Below, piece by piece: positions 1 to 5,453 of a stretch of 5,453 bases of DNA. The stretch's first letter is position 1; the number at the start of each line of letters is the position of its first letter. This DNA comes from Thermoplasmata archaeon (GTDB lineage: Archaea; Thermoplasmatota; E2; DHVEG-1), in the NCBI GenBank assembly GCA_030641605.1, contig DAOWHD010000048.1, forward strand, positions 1 through 5,453, given 5' to 3'. The notes below the pieces were generated by a model. The model saw only the letters and a program-made list of their open reading frames with translations, was not told the origin of the DNA and did no database searches. A program made the position numbers and the translations under genes.

Positions 1-794
1 AGAAGAATGTTTCCTTCAATTGTTGGAGTAACATGAACACCCAATACGCCCAGTTCTTCTACTGGTACTGGATATATCATCGAGTTTATTAAAGATCTGT
101 AGTTTTTATCCAAAACCAGGTATTCTCCTCTACAGGGATACACTTTAAAATCTGGTTCTTCTAACATAGCAACTATTTCTCTGCAATTAAGTCCAGCAGC
201 ATTTATCACCATCTCTGATTTGAAGTTGCCCTTGCTGGTCTCTATTAAAAAATGATCTTTCTGTCTCTTGATATCTGTGACCGTAGTTTCAAGCAAAAAT
301 TTAATGCCATTTTCTGCAGAATTTTCAGCCAAAGCTATGGTAAACTGATAGGGCAGTGTAATACCTGCTGTAGGAACCCACAACGCCTCAGCACAAGAAA
401 TGTTCGGCTCCTTTTTTTTTACTTCTGCTCCTTTGATTATCTCTAATCCTGGTACTTTATTTTTTATACCAACATTTTTCAAACGTTTTAGCTCTTTTTT
501 TTCCTCTTCATTTTTTGCTATTACAAACTTTCCAACCCACAGTAACGGAAAGCTCAGTTCGTCGGCTAAAGACTGAAACATTTTGTTTCCTTCAACACAA
601 AAACGAGCTTTAAGAGAACCATGAGCCGAATTTATACCGCTGTGAACAACACCACTATTAGCTTTGCTGGCACCAGAAGCAACATCGCTTCCCATTTCAA
701 AAACAATTACATTCAGTTTATATTTTGACAACTCCCTAGCAATTGCAGAACCGATGACCCCCCCTCCAACAATGGCTATCTGGAAGTTATTCAT
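1..794 (-). CDS. FAD-dependent 2-hydroxyacid/glycerol-3-phosphate dehydrogenase-like oxidoreductase (LhgO/GlpA family, COG0579-type), 5' part only
   Basis: The minus-strand frame is open from ATG at 794 to the left edge, giving 264 codons; the C-terminus lies outside the window. The protein opens with a Rossmann FAD-binding motif, GGGVIG (residues 10-15, the GxGxxG pattern), followed by the acidic Glu33 expected to hold the ribose of FAD. Next come SGASKANSGVVHSGI (residues 40-54) and SLKARFCVEGN (60-70), which match the conserved N-terminal pattern of L-2-hydroxyglutarate oxidase and GlpA-like glycerol-3-phosphate dehydrogenases. VINAAGLN (196-203) is the second FAD-contact segment, and GVHVTPTIEGNIL near the edge is also typical of the family. 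These enzymes oxidise an alpha-hydroxy acid or polyol phosphate and pass electrons to quinone or another acceptor. Substrate cannot be read from this half. No ribosome binding site precedes the ATG, but a TATA box sits about 26 bases upstream, so the mRNA is probably leaderless. It is divergent from the larA-like gene, which suggests 2-hydroxyacid oxidation (inference). Confidence 0.88.
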   Translation of the reverse strand, partial: MNNFQIAIVGGGVIGSAIARELSKYKLNVIVFEMGSDVASGASKANSGVVHSGINSAHGSLKARFCVEGNKMFQSLADELSFPLLWVGKFVIAKNEEEKKELKRLKNVGIKNKVPGLEIIKGAEVKKKEPNISCAEALWVPTAGITLPYQFTIALAENSAENGIKFLLETTVTDIKRQKDHFLIETSKGNFKSEMVINAAGLNCREIVAMLEEPDFKVYPCRGEYLVLDKNYRSLINSMIYPVPVEELGVLGVHVTPTIEGNIL

Positions 795-816
795 TGAGGA
801 AAGAATAAATGCTTGC

Positions 817-824
817 CATATAAA
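817..824 (-). promoter_or_regulatory. Archaeal TATA box for the FAD oxidoreductase gene (leaderless transcript)
   Basis: On the minus strand the bases read TTTATATG, centred about 26-27 bases before the A of the ATG at 794. This is the standard archaeal TATA-to-start distance, so transcription should begin at or very near the ATG. The absence of a Shine-Dalgarno sequence before that ATG agrees. The same bases read CATATAAA on the plus strand and could also serve larA with a start near 847, giving a leader of about 35 bases. The purine-rich flank upstream favours the minus direction. Confidence 0.55.
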
Positions 825-871
825 TCATTAGGATTGCCCCTATACATTAACTTTTTAACTAGCCGATTTAT

Positions 872-875
872 AGGA
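872..875 (+). promoter_or_regulatory. Weak ribosome binding site for larA
   Basis: AGGA stands 6 bases before the ATG at 882. It is short, but its spacing is right, and it supports this start over the in-frame TTG at 813, which overlaps the putative TATA region. Confidence 0.4.
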
Positions 876-881
876 AAACCT

Positions 882-2132
882 ATGCAAGTTAACATTCCAT
901 ATGGAAAAGAAGAAATCAAAGTAGAAATACCTCAACCTTATGAAATACTAACTCCCAATAAAGTCAAAATTGAGGATGAAAACAAAATCATAGAAAAGGC
1001 ATTAAAAAACCCAATAGGTAAAGAACCGTTTGAACAATTTGCTTCACAAGCAGAGCAGCTTTTGGTGATTATTAATGACGCAACACGTCCCACTCCTACT
1101 AAAAAGGTATTGAAATTTCTTTATCCTGTTCTTTCATCCCATTCTAATGTTAAATTTCTCATTGCAACTGGAGCTCACAGAGCCCCCACTGATGAAGAAT
1201 ACAGGTTTATATTTGGAGAATTCTACGATGCTTTCAAAGAACAAATATATGTGCATGACGCACGAAAAAAAGAAGATATGGAATACTTAGGCAAATCAAA
1301 GAGTGGAACTGAGATGTACATAAATAAGATGGTTTCAGAGATTGGAAACGTACTTGTTATTGGCAGTGTAGAACCACATTATTTTGCTGGTTATACAGGT
1401 GGACGGAAATCGTTTCTTCCAGGCGTTGCCTCTTATAAAACCATTGAAATGAATCATAAACTTGCTCTTAGTGACGAAGCACGTTCTCTTGCCCTTGAAG
1501 GCAACCCAGTTCATGAAGATATGATAGATGCAATGAATGTTTTAAAGGACGTTAATGTCTTTTCGATACAAACCGTATTAACAGGAGAACATAACATATA
1601 TGCAGTTACAGCTGGCGATCTGCTAAAATCCTTTGATGCGGCCATTGATTATGCAAACGAGGTGTTTTGTGTTCCACTAAAGAAAAAAGGCAACATCGTT
1701 ATCACTGCAGCACCTTATCCAATGGATATTGATCTGTATCAATCTCAAAAAGCACTGGATAATGGTAAACTGGCTTTGGAATCAGATGGCATTATCATAT
1801 TGGTATCTAAATGTCGAATGGGTGTAGGAGAAGAGGCATTTTTAGACCTGTTGTCAAAGGCAGATACGCCTCAAGGAGTTCTCAAACTCTTAGATCAAGA
1901 ATACAAACTAGGTTATCATAAAGCTGCAAAGATGGCGCAAATTGGAAATTGGGCCCAAATGTGGGCAGTTACCGATCTTGATGATAAAATAGTTAAGAAA
2001 ACTTTGATGAAGCCATATGATAGCATACAATCGGCAGTAGATGATGCAGTTAAAATAATTAAAGAAAAAGGTAAACAACCAAGAGTTGTTGTGATGCCTT
2101 CAGGTAGCCTTACTATTCCACTGGTTCAATAG
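882..2132 (+). CDS. larA: LarA-family nickel-dependent 2-hydroxyacid racemase (lactate racemase homologue)
   Basis: The 416-residue protein is close in length to Lactobacillus plantarum LarA (about 424) and aligns by motif throughout. LarA enzymes use a nickel-pincer nucleotide, bound through a lysine, to interconvert the D and L forms of lactate or related 2-hydroxyacids by hydride transfer. Visible counterparts of the known active site are Asp66 and Arg69 (in NDATRP), His99 (ATGAHR), His166 (EPHYFAGY), Lys176 (GGRKSFLPG, the cofactor-linking lysine), His192 (MNH), Tyr286-Gln287-x-x-Lys290 and Trp357. All are present, so activity is likely; the substrate could be lactate, malate or another hydroxyacid. 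The usual DHTRP motif reads DATRP here. The ATG at 882 is chosen because the product then begins like LarA (MQVNIPYGK) and AGGA lies 6 bases upstream; an in-frame TTG at 813 would add 23 unrelated residues. The cofactor-making genes larB, larC and larE are not in the window. The gene converges on the aldehyde dehydrogenase remnant 11 bases downstream. Confidence 0.92.
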   Translation: MQVNIPYGKEEIKVEIPQPYEILTPNKVKIEDENKIIEKALKNPIGKEPFEQFASQAEQLLVIINDATRPTPTKKVLKFLYPVLSSHSNVKFLIATGAHRAPTDEEYRFIFGEFYDAFKEQIYVHDARKKEDMEYLGKSKSGTEMYINKMVSEIGNVLVIGSVEPHYFAGYTGGRKSFLPGVASYKTIEMNHKLALSDEARSLALEGNPVHEDMIDAMNVLKDVNVFSIQTVLTGEHNIYAVTAGDLLKSFDAAIDYANEVFCVPLKKKGNIVITAAPYPMDIDLYQSQKALDNGKLALESDGIIILVSKCRMGVGEEAFLDLLSKADTPQGVLKLLDQEYKLGYHKAAKMAQIGNWAQMWAVTDLDDKIVKKTLMKPYDSIQSAVDDAVKIIKEKGKQPRVVVMPSGSLTIPLVQ

Positions 2133-2143
2133 ATGGTGATGAG

Positions 2144-2560
2144 TTATCTCCCCATATTTTTCATATAAACAGTTTGTATATTGACAAGCTCTTTGATACC
2201 ATAATGAGATAACTCACGGCCATAACCTAATTTCTTGATCCCTCCAAATGGTAATCTAGGATCTGATTTAAATCTCATTAACAAATACTGAATCTGCTTG
2301 TACTTGTCTTGCTAAAGCTTTGCCTTTCTCAATATCTTTTTGCCTATACGCTTGCTTCAAAACCATAGGATGTGCTATTGGCTATCTTAATCGCCTCTTC
2401 TTCATCTTTGACCTATTAGTATTGCCACTGGCCCAAATGTTTCTTCATCACACACTGGCATTCCACTTTTAACATCTGACAATACTGCTGGTAAATAATA
2501 ATTGCCTGGACTTTCTTCCCATCGTTTTCCACCAGTAGGAATAATAGCTCCTTTTTTAAC
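2144..2560 (-). pseudogene. Aldehyde dehydrogenase remnant, C-terminal part, succinate-semialdehyde-dehydrogenase-like, frameshifted
   Basis: Reading the minus strand and changing frame three times recovers about 138 codons of an NAD(P)-dependent aldehyde dehydrogenase C-terminus. Frame one gives VKKGAIIPTGGKRW, then MPVCDEETFGPVAIL, which holds the conserved EETFGP motif, and stops at TGA soon after about 2412. The second frame (2412-2347) gives VKDEEEAIKIANSTSYGF and ends at TAG. The third (2345-2271) gives QKDIEKGKALARQVQADSVF and ends at TAA. The fourth (2269-2144) gives DPRLPFGGIKKLGYGREL and then GIKELVNIQTVYM up to its own stop. The breaks look like one single-base insertion and two 2-base deletions. 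The N-terminal half with the NAD fold and the catalytic Cys is absent: homology begins exactly where the dodecin gene ends. PFGG(I/V)KxSGYGREL and the NIQTV ending resemble succinate-semialdehyde dehydrogenases. The piece cannot make an active enzyme. Confidence 0.9.
2157..2161 (+). terminator. Possible T-run terminator after larA
   Basis: A run of five T lies about 25 bases past the larA stop on the transcribed strand. Archaeal terminators are often simple T-runs, but this one is short and lies inside the decayed aldehyde dehydrogenase, so it is tentative. Confidence 0.25.
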
Positions 2561-2759
2561 GTTCAATTTCAAATGAAATGTTTACTTCTGCTCTGTAGAG
2601 AACAGGTCCATTATTTTCTACCTTTACATCGAATTTTGTAACCTCTGCTCGTCGTATCTTTTTTACTGTTTTTGCCGCTTCAATCACCGCATTTTTTGCA
2701 GCATCCGAAAAACTTTTTTCTGATGTTCCAACTATATCTATTATCTTATAACTTACCAT
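2556..2759 (-). CDS. Dodecin-family small protein (atypical flavin site)
   Basis: The 67-residue product matches dodecin, a small beta-alpha-beta-beta protein that forms hollow dodecamers storing or buffering flavins in the cytoplasm. Family marks are YKIIDIVGTSEKSF at residues 4-17 (first strand and the GTS turn), the helix AAKNAVIEAAKTV (20-32) and the closing strands from EV (39-40) to VNISFEIE (59-66). The length is normal for the family. The Trp that stacks on flavin (Trp36 in Halobacterium salinarum dodecin) aligns with Arg37, and the Gln that contacts the ring (Gln55 there) aligns with Arg56, so ordinary flavin binding is doubtful. The ATG at 2759 is preferred because AAGGTGA lies 8 bases upstream; the in-frame GTG at 2771 lies inside that ribosome binding site. 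The gene lies 3' of PEP carboxykinase on the same strand, with T-runs between them, so it is probably transcribed separately. Confidence 0.9.
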   Translation of the reverse strand: MVSYKIIDIVGTSEKSFSDAAKNAVIEAAKTVKKIRRAEVTKFDVKVENNGPVLYRAEVNISFEIER

Positions 2760-2767
2760 TTTAACGG

Positions 2768-2774
2768 TCACCTT
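2768..2774 (-). promoter_or_regulatory. Strong ribosome binding site for dodecin
   Basis: On the minus strand AAGGTGA lies 8 bases before the ATG at 2759 and complements the archaeal 16S rRNA 3' end. It decides the start against the in-frame GTG at 2771, which falls within the site. Confidence 0.7.
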
Positions 2775-2843
2775 ATATGTTGATAGCGGGCGACGTTACT
2801 TAACTTTTTGCAGTAGGCAAGGCCATCGATTTGTATGTTGTAT

Positions 2844-2862
2844 AAAAACGATATGCGAAAAA
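2844..2862 (-). terminator. T-run terminator region after PEP carboxykinase
   Basis: On the minus strand two runs of five T (2858-2862 and 2844-2848) follow the PEP carboxykinase reading frame and its possible frameshifted tail. Paired T-runs without a hairpin are typical of archaeal termination. The second run continues into TATAC and could alternatively act as a TATA-like element for dodecin. Confidence 0.45.
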
Positions 2863-2928
2863 GGTAGATTTCATCCTTATTTGTAATATTTTTCGTAAAA
2901 ATCCTTGATTTCTTCTTCTGTTGGCAGT

Positions 2929-4806
2929 TTACAGTTCTCCCAAATGCAACCTAATATCTTCTAATTTTTCTTTGGCTTCCTCCAAGCGTTTCCTTTGTTC
3001 GCCTAAGACCTTAAATACTTCATCAGGTGCGTCTGGGACTCTATCGACATATATTTTTTCAATTCTCTCTAACTTAGCAAGGTTTTCGGGGATACGTATG
3101 GTAAATTGTTTGACATAATCCTCCTTAGAATAATCCTTGTAACGTACCTCTTTGAAAAGTCTTTTAAGATCCGTATATTTAGGAATGAAACCAGTGGGAG
3201 TTTTTATTGCATCGGCCTCTTTGTTCACGCGTAATTCCATCCACTTAAGCCATACTCGTTTATCGTCTTTGTCGTTTAAGAACTCGCCTTTTTTATCGCG
3301 GAGGAAGTAATTAACTGCAAAGATGTGTGGAGGTTTTTCAACTTGATTTCCAAAATCAAGATTGTTTTTAATGTATTGACCAATTGGTATCGACAGGAAA
3401 TCCAAATTAGACATTGGATTGAACTTCCTGACACCTTCTTCTCCAAGAGTAGCAGCAGTGGTTTCAGATTCCAATGAGGCACCAAATGTGATGATGCCAT
3501 GTGCCCAATCAAAAGCCTCTTTTACGGGAACCCAAGTATCAGAATCACGGCCACCGTAAATCATCCCACTCACTTCCACACCATTTGGATCATGAATTTT
3601 TGTGTCAATGTTATCTAGAACGTCCATTCTGAAAGTAAAACGAGCGTTTTTATGAGATGGCTTGACCTCCCTTCCTTCTTTGTCTTTCTTTCCCTTATGC
3701 CATTCGCCAGAATGATTGGCACCTTCCTCCGGACATTTTCCTGGTTTGCCATTCCAATAGTTGTGGCCATTATCGGTAACAAGCTGGTTGGTGAAAATAA
3801 TCTCCGCAGGATTCGTGATAGCGTTCCATTGAATCGGATCATCATCAGGATTAATTCCCTCAATAATGCCAAATACACCCGACTCCACGTTTACCGCACG
3901 GGTTTTTCCATCGATGTTTCTAAGATAGGCAATATCATCCCCGACAATTGTTTCCCCTGTTACCATGGCAGTAGACGTTTTTCCACACATTGACGGAAAA
4001 GCACCGGTGAAATAACTAACACGATTTTTTGAACCGTTTACACCCATCACCAGCATATGCTCAGTTAGCCAACCCTCCTTAGAGGCACGGTTGATCGCAA
4101 GGCGCATAGCGAGTTTTTTAAGACCTATAGTGTTCCCCCCATATTGCGTATTAGCACTATACACAACGTCGCTCTCAAGATCAATGTAAATCCGTCTTTT
4201 ATCGATATTTTTACTAACCAGGAGACCAAGACCTGCCTCTTCCAATTCACCTTGCGAGTGAACAAACTTAAAAAAGCGGGCATCTGGACCTTGTCTGAGA
4301 AATTCCTGATAGCCCTGCCGATACAGTAAGTCTTCACTGTGAGCAACATAAGCAGAATCAGTGAGTTGAACACAAGGGATTGAAAAGGGAGAATTTGTTG
4401 GGCCTAGGCAGAAAAACTTAATGTGTAGTTCATGCCCATCCATTATGTTGGTCATAATGTCATGAATTTCTTTTAGCCCCTCATCACGATTTATATCATT
4501 AATTTCTGGTCCAAGATCACCTCCTAGAGGCAACAAAAACTTTGTTTTTTCCTTATCTCTTGCTTGATCATAGTATCCATCGAAGTGCATGGTATGCCCC
4601 TCTGTAACCAATTTGCCCTCCTCCCTGTTTCTGATTGCTGCCTCTCGTGTTCGTTTGATATCTTCCTCTGAATCAGCATACACAAAAACTTTTTTGGGAT
4701 TGCATAGGTCAATATATTTTGCGATAAAAGTGTGTACTGCTGGGTTATCGATCTGCATAAGTTTTTGATAATCTGATTTGCTTAACCTATTTTTCAAAAT
4801 CTTCAT
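2929..4806 (-). CDS. pckG: Phosphoenolpyruvate carboxykinase, GTP-dependent
   Basis: The product (625 residues) converts oxaloacetate and GTP to PEP, CO2 and GDP in the cytoplasm, linking C4 acids with gluconeogenesis; it can also run in reverse. Motifs of the GTP-type family are all visible: PCVQLTDSAYVAHS (about 144-157), YGGNTIGLKK (222-231) in the substrate region, the P-loop FPSMCGKTSTAM (270-281) with the reactive Cys274, Lys276 and Thr277, the metal-binding GDDIAY (289-294), and YGGRDSDTWVPV (417-428) with the following nucleotide-binding FDWAHG segment. The start at ATG 4806 is chosen over the in-frame ATG at 4854 because GGTGA lies 4 bases upstream and because the TATA box at 4863-4871 places the transcript start near 4841, after that earlier ATG. 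The length is typical of archaeal forms. Just past the stop, another frame continues for 17 protein-like codons, so the native C-terminus may have been cut. The gene is divergent from the cupin. Confidence 0.95.
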   Translation of the reverse strand: MKILKNRLSKSDYQKLMQIDNPAVHTFIAKYIDLCNPKKVFVYADSEEDIKRTREAAIRNREEGKLVTEGHTMHFDGYYDQARDKEKTKFLLPLGGDLGPEINDINRDEGLKEIHDIMTNIMDGHELHIKFFCLGPTNSPFSIPCVQLTDSAYVAHSEDLLYRQGYQEFLRQGPDARFFKFVHSQGELEEAGLGLLVSKNIDKRRIYIDLESDVVYSANTQYGGNTIGLKKLAMRLAINRASKEGWLTEHMLVMGVNGSKNRVSYFTGAFPSMCGKTSTAMVTGETIVGDDIAYLRNIDGKTRAVNVESGVFGIIEGINPDDDPIQWNAITNPAEIIFTNQLVTDNGHNYWNGKPGKCPEEGANHSGEWHKGKKDKEGREVKPSHKNARFTFRMDVLDNIDTKIHDPNGVEVSGMIYGGRDSDTWVPVKEAFDWAHGIITFGASLESETTAATLGEEGVRKFNPMSNLDFLSIPIGQYIKNNLDFGNQVEKPPHIFAVNYFLRDKKGEFLNDKDDKRVWLKWMELRVNKEADAIKTPTGFIPKYTDLKRLFKEVRYKDYSKEDYVKQFTIRIPENLAKLERIEKIYVDRVPDAPDEVFKVLGEQRKRLEEAKEKLEDIRLHLGEL

Positions 4807-4810
4807 GACC

Positions 4811-4815
4811 TCACC
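4811..4815 (-). promoter_or_regulatory. Ribosome binding site for PEP carboxykinase
   Basis: On the minus strand GGTGA lies 4 bases before the ATG at 4806, which is close but usable for this core. It supports ATG 4806 as the start. Confidence 0.5.
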
Positions 4816-4862
4816 ATGAAATCTACCCACAATATAGATGTGAGACAGTATCATAAAATGTG

Positions 4863-4871
4863 TATTTAAAT
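4863..4871 (-). promoter_or_regulatory. TATA box for PEP carboxykinase
   Basis: The minus strand reads ATTTAAATA, a near-ideal archaeal TATA box. A start about 26 bases downstream falls near 4841, giving a leader of about 35 bases that carries the GGTGA site before the ATG at 4806. Confidence 0.55.
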
Positions 4872-4933
4872 GAATTGGATTAAAAAAGTTGACTCGTGAA
4901 TTTGAATGACATCATGTAAATTTTTTTGGAAAT

Positions 4934-4943
4934 ATTTATTAAA
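4934..4943 (+). promoter_or_regulatory. Candidate TATA box for the cupin gene
   Basis: ATTTATTAAA is AT-rich and TATA-like. It would start transcription near 4965, about 9 bases before the cupin ATG at 4974. The only ribosome-binding hint is GGATGGT at 4961-4967, which is weak, so a very short leader is plausible. CTTATAC at about 4953-4959 is a competing candidate but lies too close to the ATG. Confidence 0.35.
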
Positions 4944-4973
4944 CCATAATTTCTTATACTGGATGGTTACAAA

Positions 4974-5309
4974 ATGAATGATCAGGTAATATTTATTAAA
5001 AAAGGTGAGGAAAAAAGCAAAACGGAGAGACCAGGGAAATTATACAGAATGATGGTAAAATCAGATCAAATGGAAGCTATAATATCTGAATTAGAACCTC
5101 ATTCGGAATCGAGATGGTACCAACATGATGGTGAGGAGTTACACCTTGTTCTCGAAGGAGAAATGGAATATACAGTAGATGAAAAAGCTTACAAACTGAG
5201 CGAAGGCGATCTATTGTGGCATCCTTCGACGTTAAAACATCGAGCCAAAAATATTAGCGATGAAAAAACCACTTACATAACCATAGGAACCCCGCCAACT
5301 TTCATGTAG
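4974..5309 (+). CDS. Single-domain cupin protein (cupin_2 type)
   Basis: The 111-residue product is one small beta-barrel cupin. Motif 1 appears as YQHDGEELHLVLEG (residues 49-62), with His51, Glu55 and Gly62 in the expected spacing; the first metal histidine of the usual HxH is Tyr49. Motif 2 appears as GDLLWHPSTLKHRAKN (78-93), with Gly78, Pro84, His89 and Asn93 correctly placed. At most three of the four classic metal ligands therefore remain, although nearby His57 and His83 might substitute. The ending GTPPTF closely recalls the C-terminal sensor domain of PuuR-type transcription regulators, but the helix-turn-helix domain those carry in front is absent: a TATA-like region lies immediately upstream. 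It may be a free-standing sensor or small-molecule-binding domain, or an enzyme; the function is not known. The gene is divergent from PEP carboxykinase across 167 bases, which may indicate linked control (inference). Confidence 0.85.
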   Translation: MNDQVIFIKKGEEKSKTERPGKLYRMMVKSDQMEAIISELEPHSESRWYQHDGEELHLVLEGEMEYTVDEKAYKLSEGDLLWHPSTLKHRAKNISDEKTTYITIGTPPTFM

Positions 5310-5334
5310 ATTATAATCTCATCCATCAGGCAGA

Positions 5335-5353
5335 TTTTTATACCGTATTTTTT
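5335..5353 (+). terminator. T-run terminator after the cupin gene
   Basis: Runs of five T (5335-5339) and six T (5348-5353) follow the cupin stop by 26-39 bases on the transcribed strand, as expected for archaeal termination. They lie in the gap between the cupin and the convergent gene end at 5359. Confidence 0.5.
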
Positions 5354-5358
5354 AGATA

Positions 5359-5453
5359 TTACTCAACAAAAATTTCTGATTCAATACTGACATCAGTTTT
5401 GATGGAATTGGTTCCGGTTGGTTTCCAAACATGCACGTTCTACCTTTTTCACC
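5359..5453 (-). pseudogene. 3' end of an unidentified minus-strand gene, frame apparently broken near 5437
   Basis: From the stop at 5359-5361 the minus-strand frame reads back as VHVWKPTGTNSIKTDVSI followed by ESEIFVE, an alternating beta-strand-like pattern that looks like genuine protein. It meets a TAG at 5440-5442, only 14 bases from the window edge. A one-base correction near 5437 joins it to VKKVE, giving a run loosely like the end of dihydroneopterin-aldolase-type proteins (strand, KP turn, strand), but that resemblance is too slight for a name. A different frame (GEKGRTCMFG onward, ending about 5355) is also open, so the correct frame is not certain. It could be a decayed gene, a sequencing error or chance. 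It is convergent with the cupin. Confidence 0.35.

Noticed and set aside
252..446. A 64-codon plus-strand frame opposite the FAD oxidoreductase
   Set aside because: It is antisense to a clearly conserved coding region and shows no domain features.
813..881. In-frame TTG at 813 as an alternative larA start
   Set aside because: The extra 23 residues do not resemble any LarA N-terminus, overlap the TATA region, and have no ribosome binding site, whereas ATG 882 has AGGA upstream and a family-like beginning.
2760..2771. GTG at 2771 as the dodecin start
   Set aside because: It lies inside the AAGGTGA ribosome binding site of the ATG at 2759 and would add four residues absent from dodecins.
3276..3993. 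Open frames on both strands inside PEP carboxykinase (for example plus strand 3652-3993)
   Set aside because: They overlap a well-conserved gene in other frames, have no recognisable motifs, and are explained as shadows of its codon pattern.
4807..4854. ATG at 4854 as the PEP carboxykinase start
   Set aside because: It precedes the transcript start predicted from the TATA box at 4863-4871, and the added 16 residues are unlike the family; GGTGA supports ATG 4806.
4906..4915. Short inverted repeat ATGA-CA-TCAT between PEP carboxykinase and the cupin
   Set aside because: Four-base arms are expected by chance in AT-rich DNA, and it is not positioned over either promoter in a way that marks it as an operator.
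1..5453. CRISPR array, insertion sequence, tRNA or rRNA
   Set aside because: No spaced direct repeats, transposase frame, terminal inverted repeats or cloverleaf-like sequence were seen; nearly all the window is explained by the metabolic genes and the pseudogene.

Overview
This is an AT-rich accessory or metabolic stretch, most likely from an archaeon. The archaeal signs are AT-rich TATA-type boxes about 26 bases before predicted transcript starts, one gene that looks leaderless, ribosome binding sites of the GGTGA/AGGTGA kind on others, T-run terminators without clear hairpins, and a GTP-dependent PEP carboxykinase of about 625 residues. The lineage cannot be fixed from this sequence alone.

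Layout. Positions 1-794 (minus) hold the N-terminal part of an FAD-dependent oxidoreductase of the L-2-hydroxyglutarate oxidase / glycerol-3-phosphate dehydrogenase family, running off the left edge. Divergent from it, 882-2132 (plus) encodes a LarA-family nickel-pincer racemase with its active-site residues intact; the two share an 87-base gap with one good TATA box. Convergent with larA, 2144-2560 (minus) is a decayed C-terminal piece of an aldehyde dehydrogenase with three frameshifts. It abuts an intact dodecin gene (2556-2759, minus) that lacks the usual flavin-binding Trp and Gln. Upstream of that on the same strand is PEP carboxykinase (2929-4806), whose 3' end may carry a frameshift that removed about 17 C-terminal residues. 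Divergent from it is a small single-domain cupin (4974-5309, plus). The last 95 bases hold a minus-strand gene end with a broken frame that I cannot name securely.

How the parts may fit. PEP carboxykinase links the C4 acids with PEP (gluconeogenesis or anaplerosis). LarA interconverts stereoisomers of a 2-hydroxyacid, and the divergent FAD enzyme could oxidise one of them to a 2-oxoacid, so the left half may be a small 2-hydroxyacid-utilisation module. The aldehyde dehydrogenase remnant (succinate-semialdehyde-dehydrogenase-like) may be a trace of earlier related metabolism. These links are inferences from proximity. No mobile element, CRISPR array, RNA gene or obviously new multi-gene system is visible.
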